From Trametes villosa (taxonomy: Eukaryota > Basidiomycota > Agaricomycetes > Polyporales > Polyporaceae), in NCBI GenBank assembly GCA_002964805.2, contig PUDQ02000113.1, forward strand, positions 906,581-970,580: a stretch of DNA of 64,000 nucleotides. Reading direction: 5' to 3'. Numbering within the stretch: position 1 is the first letter of the stretch; the number at the start of each line of letters is the position of its first letter. Below are positions 24,422 through 34,109 of the stretch, in pieces. Under the pieces are notes generated by a model. The model did no database searches and had not been told where the DNA came from. It saw only the letters and a program-made list of their open reading frames with translations. Both the position numbers and the translations under genes were made by a program.

Positions 24422-25116
24422 TTCCCGACCGTGCGGGAAGCGACAGACGCACTTGAGTACAAGGAGTAAGATAAGAGTGACGGGAATGCGAGGGGAAGGG
24501 GAGACGTACGGGGAAAGCGCACGCGTTCCTTTATAGCACGTCGCGGCCATGCGACGTACGATGTCAGTCGAGCGCGAGGCACATTGACGAACTGTGCGTA
24601 TTTCACATCCTTCGCGGACGAACCCTGCAGAACGAGATTTTGTGCGGAGGGACGCGCTGGATCCGCGGATGGCCGGTGCACTGGTCATGGGCGCCCATGG
24701 GCCATGGTGCGGGCGCCGACGCCCACGCAGGGGGGCATCAACAGTGTCAAATGCCATGCGACGGACGCGGGTCGTGACGAGCGGTGGTCAAATTCCGCCT
24801 TCGACCACTTACGCTGCGAGCAACATGGATGCGCCGGAAAGGCGATGCGATTGGGACGACTCCGAGTCGAGGTCTCCATCAATGCTGCTCACCCAGGCAC
24901 GCCCGATGGTCGACCCTGGGCGTCTCGCGAGGACACCTTTGACGACTCGGTCGTAGCATCCTGTGTAGACGTCGCACACATTAGCAGCAGAGTGCCCGAG
25001 GAATGGAACTAAATCGAAATACAGTACTCCACAGCACCTATAACAGACGTGCTTGGCCTACCTACCAAGTTCCATCTCGAGAAGAACAATAGAATCGCAG
25101 ACATGGAACGACCGGC
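24422..25116. other. intergenic between copies F and G
   Basis: No gene is supported beyond the copy F promoter. Confidence 0.4.
24529..24535 (-). promoter_or_regulatory. TATA box of copy F
   Basis: The minus strand reads TATAAAG about 110 bases upstream of the start at 24421. It lies inside the upstream open frame, which supports the shorter protein start. Confidence 0.55.
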
Positions 25117-26388
25117 TCAATCTGGAGTGTACGCCGGGGGCAAGCTGAGCACCGTCTCTGGTATCTCGTGCATCACCGCGGGGCCGACCGGCTCGCCGTA
25201 GTTCGACGCGCTCGGTGTCGACGTCGGCGTCGGGAAGAGTTCTGGCGTTGATGGGCGCTGCTTGTGCATCGACCTGAACCGGGATATCTGCGAGCGTGCC
25301 GGCTCGGACGTAGACGCGCTCGTTGAGGGACCTTGGGATGGCGGCCCGCGGCTTCCCGTGCGCGACGAGGAGGCTGAGTCGGAGTAGGGAAGCAGCCCTG
25401 CGGCCTCGGCGGCGGTGGATGGTAGAAGCAGGCCGGACGGCGTGATGGAGCTTGGGGGCGGCGCAGAGAGGCGGAAGAGCGTGCGGCTGCGGCCGAGCTG
25501 CCCGTTCGAGGGCTTGTCGCGCTGAATCCCTGCAAATCGCACATGAGCAACGTAGAACCAAACGCTGGGTTGATCATACTGACTATGCACCGGGCCTTCG
25601 CGCTGCTGGGAGTATCGTCGCTTCAAGAAGAAGTACACGCCCAGGACCGCAAGCGCCGCGAGGAAGACGACGCCGCCGACGGTGCCTCCGATGATGGCAC
25701 CCAGGTTCTGAGACTTGCCGGACACGGTGGGCTGCGGGTCTCCTACGTTCGATGCACTTGGTGCGGGTACGGAGGCGGACGCAGAAAGGCCGGCCGAGTC
25801 GGTCGTCGATGCGGGCAAGGAGGCCGTCGCCGCACTGCTATCCGTACTTGAGGCGCCAGACGACGTAGCGTTCACGTTCGCGGTCGCCTGCGCCCCCGCC
25901 GAGCCGCTCGTCGGCTCCACCACGAAGTCCGTCGCGAGGTAGCTGATCCAGTCGAACCAGAACAGGTTCGGCGCGGTGCCGTTCAGGTTCGTAATCACGA
26001 GCGTATGCGGGCCCGGCTCCAGATCGTCCGCCTCAAAGAAGGTGACGTTGTAGAAGAGCGTGTCCGGGGAGGCGGTCCGGTCGGGCGTGAGCACCTTGTA
26101 GCGATGTCCGTCGATGTCGTAGGCGGTCGAGGGCCAGCCGTTGTCGTTCGTGGCGCCGCCGCAGCCGAAGACGGAGATTTGCTTGCCTGTGGGGGAGGTG
26201 AGTGGTTGGTGCGCGGCGTGTGAGTTGGAGAGGGTGGATGGCTCACCTGTGAACTTGAACGTCGCGGTCAGGCCGGTCACCTGGGCGGCGTGCAGCGTGC
26301 CGTCGTATGCGTTCTGCGCATTCGAGACCTCCCAACCGTCGGAGTACTGAATGCGTGCGTCGCGGTCGTCGACCTCGACGTATGCCAT
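25117..26388 (-). CDS. PPxY-tail membrane protein, copy G
   Basis: The start at 26388 gives MAYVEVDDRDARIQYSDGW. The genomic frame happens to stay open through both introns, so an unspliced 423-residue reading exists. The GTGAGC...CCACAG intron after ATFKFTG matches the family position and is probably real. Exon 2 reads ISVFGCGGATNDNGWPS, EPGPHTLVITNLNGTAPN and FWFDWISY. The stalk is Ala/Ser/Thr-rich. The transmembrane helix is VVFLAALAVLGVYFFL with KRRYSQQR following. The tail is Ser/Pro-rich and ends VLSLPPAYTPD, so the terminal motif is PPAY. Confidence 0.83.
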   Translation of the reverse strand: MAYVEVDDRDARIQYSDGWEVSNAQNAYDGTLHAAQVTGLTATFKFTGEPSTLSNSHAAHQPLTSPTGKQISVFGCGGATNDNGWPSTAYDIDGHRYKVLTPDRTASPDTLFYNVTFFEADDLEPGPHTLVITNLNGTAPNLFWFDWISYLATDFVVEPTSGSAGAQATANVNATSSGASSTDSSAATASLPASTTDSAGLSASASVPAPSASNVGDPQPTVSGKSQNLGAIIGGTVGGVVFLAALAVLGVYFFLKRRYSQQREGPVHSQYDQPSVWFYVAHVRFAGIQRDKPSNGQLGRSRTLFRLSAPPPSSITPSGLLLPSTAAEAAGLLPYSDSASSSRTGSRGPPSQGPSTSASTSEPARSQISRFRSMHKQRPSTPELFPTPTSTPSASNYGEPVGPAVMHEIPETVLSLPPAYTPD

Positions 26389-27531
26389 CGAGGGACTCGT
26401 TCTGCAGGCCTAGAGTGAGGGCGCAAAAGGGGCCTCGTCGCAGCGAAGGTGGAGGCCTTATAACCTACGCAAACCGCGTGGGTCCGTCTCATTGCGAATG
26501 TCCGTCCCCGACATCCTGTGTCTCAGCGCATACAAGAGGTTTAGCCGAGCGATGGGCAAGCCGCAGATGACCGCCGGTAGTACTTACCGCTGCACGCGAC
26601 ATCCCCTGGCCCGTGTTAGATTTCTTATTTTGGGCGTCGCTGCGATGCTTGATCCGTAAGTTACGTCGGTGTAAGTACATCGACTATGAACTTGAATAGA
26701 GGGGTACGATATGCAGTGCATCGTGCGCAGAGGTGGTGGTTCGCGAGGAACCCGGTCAGGCACGCACGCCGCCGGGTTCAACGAAATCGATCAAGCGCCT
26801 GCATCCCAGTGCATCCCGCGTGAGCCCCCTCCGACTTTCCCGGACCCAATATTACAGAGTTGCCTTCCTCGCAGCTTGCCATGCCAGTGCGGCATTATCG
26901 CCAGATCTCTCCGCATTTTCTCGCCAAAGGGTCGCGTGCGCTCACAAAATCTTATATTGAATCGGTTTCACAGGATATACATACTACCCAACTGGAGGAC
27001 ACCCCACTTCATACCATAAACCGGCTGTCTAGATATCTCGTTACGGTCGTAATACACAAGTACGTCGTAAACCAAAGCCCACAGCAAGCCACAACCCGAA
27101 CAGAAAGCCCGAGACAACATCGTAACATTAGGGATATAGAGGATAAGTTAGACCAATGTCGCAGCCTCCCTCCTCGGGTATCGCGCAGTCCTCCACATCC
27201 ACAACTGCGTCCACGACTACGACCGCGACCGCGACCACATGCTCGCATATATAGTAGCTGGAGCCCGCGCCCGCCTACTGTCCAGTACGCAGTGCACAGC
27301 AGGCACAGACGCGAAGTGACTCGACTGTCCACAGGTGTCGCAGGAGCCCAGAAAGAGACCGCTCAGCCAGAGTAGCGTCCACTCGCGCGACGTGTCCATC
27401 AAGTCCAGGAGAGCGCGACAGCAGCCGCTGCGCAATCGTAGCCACGATTGTCTTGCCAATCGATCAAGGCCGTAGTAGTCCGGGGTCGGAGGTATCAACC
27501 ATCAAGCGCTCTCGCGCGCGGCGGGCGGTCG
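26389..27531. other. intergenic between copy G and the DUF6699 gene
   Basis: Both neighbouring genes are on the minus strand, so this holds the 3' flank of the DUF6699 gene and the copy G promoter. No further gene is supported. Confidence 0.4.
26457..26462 (-). promoter_or_regulatory. TATA box of copy G
   Basis: The minus strand reads TATAAG about 70 bases upstream of the start at 26388. Confidence 0.45.
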
Positions 27532-28518
27532 CTACCGCGCAGGCCCGACGAGGAGCTTCATCTTGGAGAAGCCGTCCTGGAGGTTGTCGCGCACGAGCCC
27601 GCGGAAGAGGTAGCAGTCGAGGAGGTAGTCGACGCGGCGCACGCCCTGCGCCTCCTCAAACGCGGCCGCGCTCGGGAACGTGCGGCAGCGGCGCGTGTAC
27701 GCGGCGGCGACCGCGTGCGTCTGCGCGCGCGTGAGCCGCGCCCAGTCGACGTGCGAGATCTGCCGCTGCACGGTGCGGTGCAGCGCCATGAGCACGTCGT
27801 ACACCGTGATCGGCTCGTCCGCCGCCGCCGCGGGCGGCACGCCGAGGAAGGGCGAGCGTTCGCGCGAGCGCTCGCGCGAGGTCGAGTGCGGCTCGAGCAC
27901 GATCGGCCACTCGGGCAGCTTCTCGCACTGGATCGTCATGCGGTGCACGGCCGGGAACGTCGCGGGCTCGCGCAGCTCCTCGAGCGTGAGCGGCGTGCCG
28001 GACGTCTGCGAGAGCGCGGTGACGCGCTGCGGGCTGAAGGTGTTGAGGGAGAGGTCGAAGAGGAGCATCGGCCCGCCCGCGTTCTCGCCGTTCAGGAGCG
28101 GGTGGATCGCGGGCGCGGGCGGCGTCGGTGGGTGGTACGCGAGCGGCTGGACCATCGTCGGGTACGTCACCCACGCCGGCTGCGGGAGGCAGCTGTCGGA
28201 CGAGCGCCGCTGGTGCGTGTAGTACGGCTGCGTCGGCGGCGCGAGCGGGACCATGTGCGGGAGCGGGGTGACGATGATCGGCGGCGAGGGGAACGGCTGC
28301 GGGTTGGGCGGGGGGACGAGCCCGCCGTGCCAGGAGGGGCGGCGCTGGCGCTGGTAGGGCTGGTCATCCCAGTGCACGCGACGCTCGTCGCGCGGGGGGA
28401 GCTGGGGAGAGCCGGGGAGCATCACCGGGGGGATAAACGGCGACACGTAGGGCTGGTGGTAGTAGGGCTGGAGGTAGGGGGTGGGGTAGTAGAACTGGGG
28501 GTACGTGTAGGACGCCAT
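27532..28518 (-). CDS. DUF6699-type protein with Pro/Tyr-rich N-terminus
   Basis: One uninterrupted frame of 328 residues. The first ~130 residues are low-complexity Pro/Tyr/Gln (YPTPYLQPYYHQPY). The C-terminal ~190 residues fit the DUF6699 fold of Agaricomycetes: a beta-rich start (LLFDLSLNTFSP), ITVYDVLMALHRTVQRQ, and GVRRVDYLLDCYLFRGL near the end. The family has no known function and is strongly expanded in mushrooms. It separates the minus-strand and plus-strand halves of the membrane-protein array. The start is the first Met. Confidence 0.8.
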   Translation of the reverse strand: MASYTYPQFYYPTPYLQPYYHQPYVSPFIPPVMLPGSPQLPPRDERRVHWDDQPYQRQRRPSWHGGLVPPPNPQPFPSPPIIVTPLPHMVPLAPPTQPYYTHQRRSSDSCLPQPAWVTYPTMVQPLAYHPPTPPAPAIHPLLNGENAGGPMLLFDLSLNTFSPQRVTALSQTSGTPLTLEELREPATFPAVHRMTIQCEKLPEWPIVLEPHSTSRERSRERSPFLGVPPAAAADEPITVYDVLMALHRTVQRQISHVDWARLTRAQTHAVAAAYTRRCRTFPSAAAFEEAQGVRRVDYLLDCYLFRGLVRDNLQDGFSKMKLLVGPAR

Positions 28519-30749
28519 TGCAGATGCAAGAGTTGGTGGTGGTTGGGGGTAAAGTGTTGATGCTAGCAGCGAGCAGGAAAGCGGAGCCCTTTATAGAAAG
28601 CAGACAAGTCAGAGAGTGGCCAGAAGCAGGGAAGGACAATCGGTACCGCAGCTGAGCTCAGGCCAAGTGAGGCAAGTAAGTAGTGGTCGTGCGAAGAAAG
28701 GCTACGCCAGGTAGGGGCTTCGGAAGGACCGACGCGGAGGCGGGCGCAGGCGGTGCGAGGAGGGCGGCGGCGAAGAGGGAGGAGCGCGAAGGCGGTGGGA
28801 TGGGGGTCGAGACAGCGAGAGAGGGAGAGCACAGCGTGTGGTCGATCGCTAGCGTGCGCAATATATCGGATTTGCAAAGGCTGGGTCACGACGACGCGAG
28901 GGCGTGACTCCGCGACGGACGGCTAGAGCTGCGTGGCATCAGGACATTGCATCAGTACCTGTGGGCGCGGGCGCTGAGCGGAGAATAGAGAAAGGAAGAG
29001 GGTAGCGCGCCGGGCGGGGGAGGACGAGAGGGGATATCGATAAGGATCAACGTCTCACCTTGATGGACAGTGCTGCTCAGGCTGATCGCGGCTCCGGAGC
29101 TTGACCAGAGTGGGCTCGGGGCGGACTGAGGCGCAGCGCAACGCTAAACGTGATGAACGTTGCTGTAGAGAAGGCGAAGGGAATGGGAGGGAGAAGAGAA
29201 GTGCTTCATCTCCATCCTTTTCGGAGGGCCATTTGTACGGCACGAGGGCGTCTGCACAGAGTCTGCGACCGGGAGCCGGGGATATTGGCCAGGTAAGTGA
29301 GAGATCTTCCGCGGGCGACGGCGGGCATCTGCATGCGGAAGACTTTGTTGTGGACGAGGGCGATGGCGGTGAGAACGAGAAGAACGTCGCGCTCGACGCC
29401 CATCAGCCCCGCAGGCGCCCATGTTCCCCGCCACGGGTGGCAGTGTTTTGCACTCGATCGTGTTCCTCCTCTTCTGTACCGCCTCTTTCTTTCCCCCCCC
29501 CACTTGTCTGGAATCGCTGTGTGCATCACGACGGTATGTTCTCTGCCACAGATGCAGTGCGAAGCGTTCTCTCAGTTGTACTACGCGCCGGGCGACAGAC
29601 TAGACGCCGGACTGCCGACGCCACACGAGTGTCAATCACGACAAGTTCAAACTCGACGCAATTGCATCCCTCAACGAGATACGCTGCAGCCACCCGCTGA
29701 TTCTGGTCCTGGCGAGTATCCATTGCCAGAATACATGCATTGTGTGCTGACCAGGAGTACTACTCGGCCGTTGACAGAGCCCGAAGAGGCGTTGTAGTAT
29801 TACTTGACAGGCTGCCTGCCATCGGGTGCGCAATGGCGGCGGCCCTTGTCTTTCGCTTCCGAGCCGTCTCACAAGGAGACTCGGCCAGAAAGGCCTGTAA
29901 CGGCTGCCTCAGTCCACTTCGTGTGGAGGAGCCTACAAGGACTTTGCAGCAGGAACCATTCGCGCGCAAGCAGCTGTAGTACAAGGTCAGCACGACCGAT
30001 GTGCTCCCCAAGACGGGTGCGCATCGCTGTCCACAAGGGACATCCTCAAGCAGGTGAGTTTCGGCCACCCCAGCGAAGAGGCATCTACTCTCATCCGATG
30101 CGCAGCCTCCTGCAGACGCTTTACGTTACGCGTCGGCCACAAGCGATGTTCTGCATACGACCGCACGAGTTCGCCGTGAATCTCTCAGGCGGGCGACGTA
30201 CTCACTCGGAGCACCTGCAGAAGATTGTAATCAAGTCCACAAAGAAGATCCGAAGGCGAAGCTTGTCCACAGAACGCGCTCTTAAAGTCCCTCGTCCGAT
30301 GCCGCCCCGAACACCCACTGCAGACGGCCCTGAGACAGATGAACATTTCTTCTCGAATGTGCGCGAGGGCGTCAGACTCCACGCTGTCGTAAACCCAGCC
30401 GCCTTACTGGTCGGTCTCACGACGGATGTACAACACCTTTCCAGGCGGCGCGCTCTTTGCCTGGGTTGGTGCGTCATACGGAGCCGCGGATGACTTCTCT
30501 GACTGCGAACCGTGCAGCCTACTCTGGACGGTTGTATGCATCTTTGTGGCACCTTCTCGATGCTTTCTGCCATCTGCCTCGCTTCTCCGGCGCCACAGGC
30601 TTGCTCGCCCGCACCTTGCGCTGCGTCACTCATCCACCTGGCTCGGAACGTCTGCCGGATGGTCTGGCCGGCGTCCGGCATTCGCCTGATCGTGCTCTCC
30701 GGATCCTCCGTCTACCGTTTAAACGTTTACCCCGCATTCTCTGCTCTGC
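28519..30749. other. intergenic, 2.2 kb, nothing recognised
   Basis: It lies between the divergent DUF6699 gene and the duplicated block that carries copy H. Open frames around 29100-29800 and 29800-30490 have no motif or consistent splicing. Confidence 0.4.
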
Positions 30750-32130
30750 TCGACTCCTCCCTCGGACGGAGCACAGTACCACATCGACATCTGCGTTTCA
30801 CCCACCCGCGTCTACTGTCTCGAAACGCAAACAGGGGGCCGCAGCACCTGGAATCCGAGTTCGTTTGATCCTCCCCTTGTGGCTCGAACCCCCTGGCGCA
30901 GTCGACATACATAGCTTGTGGTTCGCGCCCGCAGCGAGCGCGCGCCATACCGTTCCCCCGCCCTTCCTTGTGCATGTAGTGCGGCGGCGCCCCCCTTGCA
31001 GTGTACTGTAGTCTGGTGCTTGGCGGTCGGGGCGAGCGGCACCGGCGCCGGCGCCGTGTCGACACCTGGCCGCATGGGCGCGAGACGCGGGGCGGTGCTG
31101 TTCGTAAGAGGGCGCGTTGCGTTTGACTCGTCCTGCCAGTGCGCGGTATGTTACAGTGGTTGCCGACGGAAGACGTCAGCGTGTGGAAGCTCTTCTATTG
31201 TGCCCACGCTGCGAACGACCTATTGGTTGTGCGATTGCGCGAGTGCAACGGTGAGCCTTGGGTCCGTCAGATGGCACGTTGAGTCGTCTGTTCTCTTCTC
31301 CCTCCCTCTGCTATCAATTCTGACGGGGCTCACCTCTCGATAGGCCCTCTGTCCCCCTGCGTATCCGCCGTTCTGGCTGATACTCCTCGGAGCTAACAAC
31401 CTGCTACCCGTTCGCGCTCGATTGTAAGCTCATTCGTCTGTCTGGTACTCTGCGTTCTAGCGAGCTTATAGGCAGACAGCGCTCCTCGATGCTGCTTGGG
31501 ATGGGCCCGCCGAACAACTTCTGGCGTGGCAGATTGTTATGACTCCTCGGGAATGATGAACTCTAACTCTGACCCCAGCAGCACGCGTTCGCTTTCCTCC
31601 CGCGTTGTCCCCACTGCGACGCCAGCTCCCTCCCCGTCTAAAACTCGACGTCCTTCGCGACTCCCTGTATAGGATGCGGTTTCTCTAGGGTGGCCGTCAA
31701 TCGCGCATGTCCAAGGTCACCCTGGTACTCGTACATGACCGAAAACCTACGTCAACAGTGAAGCCACGGTACGTACTTGCGAGCTATCATCGCCGCGTAA
31801 CCGAGCGCAGATGATTCCAACCTTGTTTCGTTCGTAATCTTTCTGCAAAGACAGATATCTGATGGTCTACGCCAGGAGCTTTGTTGGGGTTCTGATCAGC
31901 CAGTGATACCTCCACAATCCGCACATTTCGCTGCCGCATACAGGACCGTGCGCGAGATGGGCAGCGTAAACTGCGACTATAATTCCACGATTGTAGTCTC
32001 GCGCGTACACCGGATCCTGCGGCCTGCCTGGCCATATCCCATCACTCACACGTTTGCTTGATAGCTTCTACATCTGTGAAGAGGGGCACGGGCAGGCCGT
32101 CTAGACGATGCATATCACATCGCTTCGGCG

Positions 32131-32138
32131 TATAAAAG
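32131..32138 (+). promoter_or_regulatory. TATA box of copy H
   Basis: TATAAAAG lies about 95 bases before the start at 32233. The matching site upstream of copy I has drifted to CATACAAAT, so the duplicate may be expressed differently. Confidence 0.6.
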
Positions 32139-32232
32139 CGCACATCGCCCCCTAAGGACGACGCCGAGTTCCGTATCCGACCCGCGGAGCATCAGTGCTG
32201 CACGGAGGGCCCTAGCTTCGTCGAACTCGCTC

Positions 32233-33791
32233 ATGTCGTCTACCGTTACCACACTCACCATCGACGATGCCGACCCCCGGGTTCAGTACCAACCAGGGTG
32301 GACTTCGAACCCTGATGGATTGACGACCCCAGGGGTGAACGGGACGCGCCACACGGTGTCGACGGAGGGTGTTACGGCGTCGTTGACTTTGAGGTGTACG
32401 TCCCCTCTAAGTTTCATTCCCTACGTACCCGAGATACTGATGCAGCTCGTGTGATTACAGGCACGAGTTTTCAAGTCATCGGCACTCTCGGGGAAACGCA
32501 GACATATGGTCAACCCCAGACGACGTTTTCTATCGACGGGAACGTGATCAGGACGGTTCCAACGTTCTTTATCGCGCCGGGGCATACCATGAACAACGTC
32601 ATCATATTCACCTCGGCCGATCTGCCTTTGGGCGACCACGAGTTGCTCATCACAAAGGCGGATGAGGGGTCGCCCTCCAGCCCTAGCACCTTCATACTAG
32701 ATTTCTTCATAATCCGCATCGCTTCCGAGTCCAGCGCACCGTCACCGCCTCTCTCAACGTCAATTATACCTCCCACAACCCAAAATCCACCACGCTCTTC
32801 CAACTCTATTGCTCACCCCTCTTTCTCATCGGCGCTCAACATAATCGCTTCTCCCTTGTCGGAGTCTTCTCCCCCAAAATCTCCTTCCTTGGTATCTTTG
32901 GCTTTCTCTACCTCGACGTCTTCTTACTCAAGTTCCTTCACTACACCCCTCCCACCCTCGGTGACCTCCATGGCCCTCCTTCTCACCTCCGCAGCTCCCT
33001 CCGTTGAAAGCGACACGCCAGGCAGCCCTCTGACTCAGAGTACTGCCACATCAACAACAACCGATGATCCTACAAGTAGTCCCATTGCTGCTTCATCTTC
33101 GACGCATATCGCCCGTTCATCCGTCCTCGAGATCGCAGCCGCTGCCTTGAGCTGCGCTGCCGTACTCGCTGCCGTGGCTGTACTCCTTCTTTGTGTAAGG
33201 CGTCGACGCCGACGCCGCCACGGAACAGGTGCGTGTGTGTTCTGGATCTCCGCCACTACGTCTACTAAGGCTCATCGTCGCTGGATACCTGCAGCCGTCT
33301 TCGACAGCCGAAGGGAGCGATTGACAACACATGCTCGCTCTTTCCCGAACGATAACATACCGCCGTCCTCCGAAGTTCGCTACTCCAGGTTGTTCACAGC
33401 GGATAGTGCGTCACTCGCCGCCGAACGGCCGACCTCCCATATCGTGCCACCGCCGACCTCGACGTGCCAGACACTCAGCACAGGAGATTTTGCGAAGCCG
33501 ACTACCGAGCCGGCGCCCGGCAGAGACGACGGTACCTCAACTACGCGAAGTCGAGTTCGCCGGCCCCTCCCTGCTCCGTCTGTATCGGCTCCCTCTACTA
33601 TCGAGGACGGGCTCGCCCTCGGCTGGCAGCAGGTCATACAGCCTTCCGCAACGCAGTCGCGTCCGCAATCGGGCACTTCGCTTCACTTCGGGCGCGCGGC
33701 GGGGGCGCCTCCGAGAGTGGCCCAGGACGTCGACTCGGGGCTGAGGATACATGATGATGCCGTGCCGCCGCCGCCTTATACGCTGCACTAG
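32233..33791 (+). CDS. PPxY-tail membrane protein, copy H
   Basis: The start at 32233 gives MSSTVTTLTIDDADPRVQYQ, no signal peptide. The first intron follows ASLTLR and ends TTACAG at 32460. Exon 2 reads SFQVIGTLGETQTYGQPQ, then LPLGDHELLITKADEG and TFILDFFI, the plus-strand variant of the ectodomain end. The stalk is long, Ser/Thr/Pro-rich. The transmembrane helix is LSCAAVLAAVAVLLLCV followed by a run of Arg (VRRRRRRRH). A second intron begins GTGCGT at about 33229 and ends at 33298. The tail ends DVDSGLRIHDDAVPPPPYTLH at 33791. It is the tandem sister of copy I. Confidence 0.83.
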
Positions 33792-34109
33792 CTCACGGTC
33801 GGCCGCAGATGCTCGCTTCTGCGAAAGCGCGACTCCGGACACGAGCGAAGACGTTTGGCTTCGTTTTGTATTCTGTGCGACGGTATCGAACCTGGTCACT
33901 GACACTCCGTTGGCGGCGCGATGGTTATTCATGTTTCTCTTGATACGTACTTGGACTCCGCGCTTGCTCTCCTACGTCTATTCCCCTGGTACGTTTGCTT
34001 GGTTAGCGTTCATTGTCCACGGCATCCACTCTAACATCCGTCTACCTTCAGATCACCCGCCGGCGAGCAACCTGGGCACCTGCTGATCGCGTGCCCTGCC
34101 GTTTGCCAC

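Larger units (their letters stand above)
30750..34040 (+). repeat. tandem duplication unit 1 (contains copy H)
   Basis: The noncoding parts match unit 2 at 34110-36840. Bases 30755-30965 match about 34120-34310 (shared blocks include GCAGCACCTGGA and AGCTTGTGGTTCG). Bases 31980-32130 match about 34750-34890 (GGGCACGGGCAGGCC against GGGCACAGGCAGGCC). The 3' flank 33792-34020 matches 36602-36840. The gene is therefore duplicated together with ~1.5 kb of upstream and ~0.2 kb of downstream DNA. Boundaries are approximate. Confidence 0.75.

Noticed and set aside
24422..24757. Upstream extension of copy F to a Met at 24757
   Set aside because: The extension has no signal peptide or family match and crosses a TATA box at 24529-24535; all relatives start just before the DDxDPxI motif.
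27448..28560. 370-residue plus-strand frame opposite the DUF6699 gene
   Set aside because: Arg/Ala-rich antisense shadow of a GC-rich coding exon; the minus frame has the recognisable domain.
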